A DNA stretch of 7,984 nt from Gemmatimonadota bacterium (GTDB lineage Bacteria; Gemmatimonadota; Gemmatimonadetes; Gemmatimonadales; Gemmatimonadaceae), in the NCBI GenBank assembly GCA_003131365.1, contig PKVB01000156.1:12119-20102 (forward strand). Direction: 5' to 3'. Made by a program: the position numbers and the translations under genes. The notes below the pieces were generated by a model, which saw only the letters and a program-made list of their open reading frames with translations, ran no database searches and had not been told where the DNA came from. The stretch's first letter is position 1. Every line of letters starts with the position of its first letter. Shown here in pieces: positions 6,735 through 7,984 of this stretch.

Positions 6735-7804
6735 GCCGCCTCCGTGTCCATTCCTACCCACGCGAATACGCGGGTACCGTGATCTCCTGCAGTATCAATA
6801 TGCAATTCACCGCCCGCAAGTGAGAGCCGCTCCCGCATTGCGGCGAGGCCGGATTCCCCACGCTTCCTCTCCAGAGGCCCGTCGAATCCACGACCATCGT
6901 CATTGACCTCGAGCTCGACGTAGCCGGGCCTGGCACGCAGCGAAACCGTGGCACGACCAGCGTCGGCGTGCCTCTCGACGTTGCGCAGCGCTTCCTGAGC
7001 CACGCGGTAGAGCGTGGCCGACAGCGCGGCCGGAATCACGACTCCGGCAATATCGACGTTGACCTGGACGTCCACGAGCGAGCGCTGCTGTGTCGCATCA
7101 CCCAGAGCCTCGAGCGCGGTCGGCAAACCGAGATCTGTCGCGACGCGCGGATGCAACGAGCGAGAGACGTTGCGGATTTCTTCGAGAGCAGTACGCAACA
7201 GCTCACGGACGCCCGCCAATCGGGCGGAGGCGGCGTGATTTCCAATCTCGTGCGCGACCGCGGCGATCTGGAAGCTCGCGGCCGCGAGCGTCTGGCCGAC
7301 CGAATCGTGAAGCTCGCGGGCAACCTGCGCGCGTTCTCTCTCCTCGGCGTAGACGACCTCCGCCCCGAGCTTTCGCATCCGATCGCGGCCGGCCGCGAGA
7401 CTGTCGAGCATCTCATTGATGGTCATCGAGAGATGGGTCAGCTCACGGTCGGCAACAACGGAGGCCGGGACTCTTTCGGCAAGTCGACCCTCGGAAACCA
7501 GCTTCGCAACGCGCTCGAGAGCGTTGATCGGGCGAAGCGCGAGCTTGACCAGTGCAAGATTCACGGTGGCGCCGATGATCAGCGCCGCGATGACGACGTA
7601 AAAGTCGGCCAGGGGTCCGGCTAGGAGATGGGCTGGCGCGAATAGCACGAGCACGACAAGGCCCAGAATGATCAGGTTCGCGCCGAGCAGCTTGATCTCG
7701 AGCGAAACTCCGAGAAGCGCGCGCAGCCAGGGTGGAAGACGCTGTCCGCCGTGTTCACGGATTCCTTCCCGGCTGCGGCCGGGTGTAAGCTGGATTGGGG
7801 TCAT
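6731..7804 (-). CDS. Membrane sensor histidine kinase, NarX/DegS type (HisKA_3)
   Basis: A 357-residue sensor kinase. The N-terminal ~35 residues are cytoplasmic, followed by two membrane segments (about 37-60 and 68-90) joined by only about six polar residues, so there is virtually no extracytoplasmic sensor. A HAMP-like linker (90-143, starting LALRPINALERV) leads to the dimerisation and phosphotransfer helix EERERAQVARELHDSVGQ with His166. The ATPase domain has an N box, RVAQEALRNVERHA with Asn275, the G1 motif NDDGRGF (301-307), and GESGLAAMRERL with HGTRVFAW near the end. It should phosphorylate the response regulator just downstream, whose probable TTG start overlaps its TGA. The ATG at 7804 lies 7 bases after the preceding small lipoprotein stop; no strong Shine-Dalgarno is visible, so translational coupling is likely. 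The stimulus is unknown and may be sensed within the membrane or through a partner. Confidence 0.93.
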   Translation of the reverse strand: MTPIQLTPGRSREGIREHGGQRLPPWLRALLGVSLEIKLLGANLIILGLVVLVLFAPAHLLAGPLADFYVVIAALIIGATVNLALVKLALRPINALERVAKLVSEGRLAERVPASVVADRELTHLSMTINEMLDSLAAGRDRMRKLGAEVVYAEERERAQVARELHDSVGQTLAAASFQIAAVAHEIGNHAASARLAGVRELLRTALEEIRNVSRSLHPRVATDLGLPTALEALGDATQQRSLVDVQVNVDIAGVVIPAALSATLYRVAQEALRNVERHADAGRATVSLRARPGYVELEVNDDGRGFDGPLERKRGESGLAAMRERLSLAGGELHIDTAGDHGTRVFAWVGMDTEAA

Positions 7805-7811
7805 GTGGAAC

Positions 7812-7967
7812 TCATTTTACGATGAGGGCCGTGACCATGCCGAACATCCCGTGATCCGACTCGTCGATCGAGCAGGCGGCCAACGCGCTTCCAGCCAGGG
7901 CCGTGACAGCGGTATTTCGCAGGAAATCCCGGCGGGAACCCTTCTTACTGAGCGGAGCCGCGGGCAT
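7812..7967 (-). CDS. Small Tat-signal lipoprotein, 51 residues, function unknown
   Basis: A 51-residue gene, ATG at 7967 to TGA at 7814-7812. The N-terminus (MPAAPLSKKG) leads to a twin-arginine motif SRRDFLRN (11-18), then a hydrophobic stretch ending in the lipobox LAAC (29-32). This predicts Tat export and lipidation at Cys32, leaving a mature chain of 20 residues that includes HGMFGMV (39-45). Codon use is GC3-rich as in neighbouring genes, and it ends 7 bases before the kinase ATG, both of which support a real gene. The frame is open to the right edge, so an upstream start cannot be excluded, but ATG 7967 gives a normal signal n-region. No clear Shine-Dalgarno. The mature tail has His39 and Met44 in an H-x4-M-like arrangement, as at the C-terminal copper loop of plastocyanin-type proteins; this resemblance is weak. 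It may be a remnant of a larger cupredoxin or a genuine short lipoprotein. Confidence 0.6.
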   Translation of the reverse strand: MPAAPLSKKGSRRDFLRNTAVTALAGSALAACSIDESDHGMFGMVTALIVK

Positions 7968-7984
7968 CTTTAGATGGTCGTTCT

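Noticed and set aside
6126..7624. Two 218-codon plus-strand frames opposite the response regulator and kinase
   Set aside because: Both are shadows of genes with unambiguous receiver, HTH and kinase motifs on the minus strand.

Overview
The window is GC-rich bacterial DNA, densely coded, with GC-rich third codon positions, few clear Shine-Dalgarno sites and several GTG/TTG starts. The gene style (a lipoprotein-type D-aminoacylase family amidohydrolase, Tat-type lipoproteins, a ChlD-like VWA protein) suggests a soil-type lineage such as Gemmatimonadota. That placement is inferred from protein style only; no marker gene is present.

Left half, plus strand (1-4850): three co-directional genes. 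First is the C-terminal part of a VWA protein with a complete MIDAS site, related to Mg-chelatase-like VWA partners of AAA+ ATPases; its start lies left of the window. After 37 bases comes an exported amidohydrolase of the N-acyl-D-amino-acid deacylase family with a lipoprotein signal. A structured 128-base intergenic region follows, with a weak terminator-like hairpin and two TGACnGTCA palindromes, the second covering the next start codon. Then comes a 651-residue group II PLP decarboxylase that resembles the Enterococcus/Lactobacillus tyrosine decarboxylases along its whole length.

Right half, minus strand (7967 down to 4798): a compact gene set read right to left. It begins with a 51-residue Tat-signal lipoprotein (below the usual ORF length cut-off), then 7 bases later a NarX/DegS-type histidine kinase, a NarL/FixJ response regulator whose likely TTG start overlaps the kinase stop (TTGA), and finally acetate kinase (ackA). 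As read, ackA is split by a one-base frameshift at about 5896 that separates its first 48 residues, including catalytic Asn7, from an otherwise intact body. The decarboxylase and ackA converge and overlap by 53 bases.

The minus-strand set looks like one transcription unit: a small exported lipoprotein, a membrane two-component system with almost no extracytoplasmic domain, and a central acetate/acetyl-phosphate enzyme. The plus-strand genes share an amino-acid theme (D-amino-acid release, amino-acid decarboxylation), but nothing in the sequence proves they act together. I see no tRNA, rRNA, CRISPR array, insertion sequence or phage gene.
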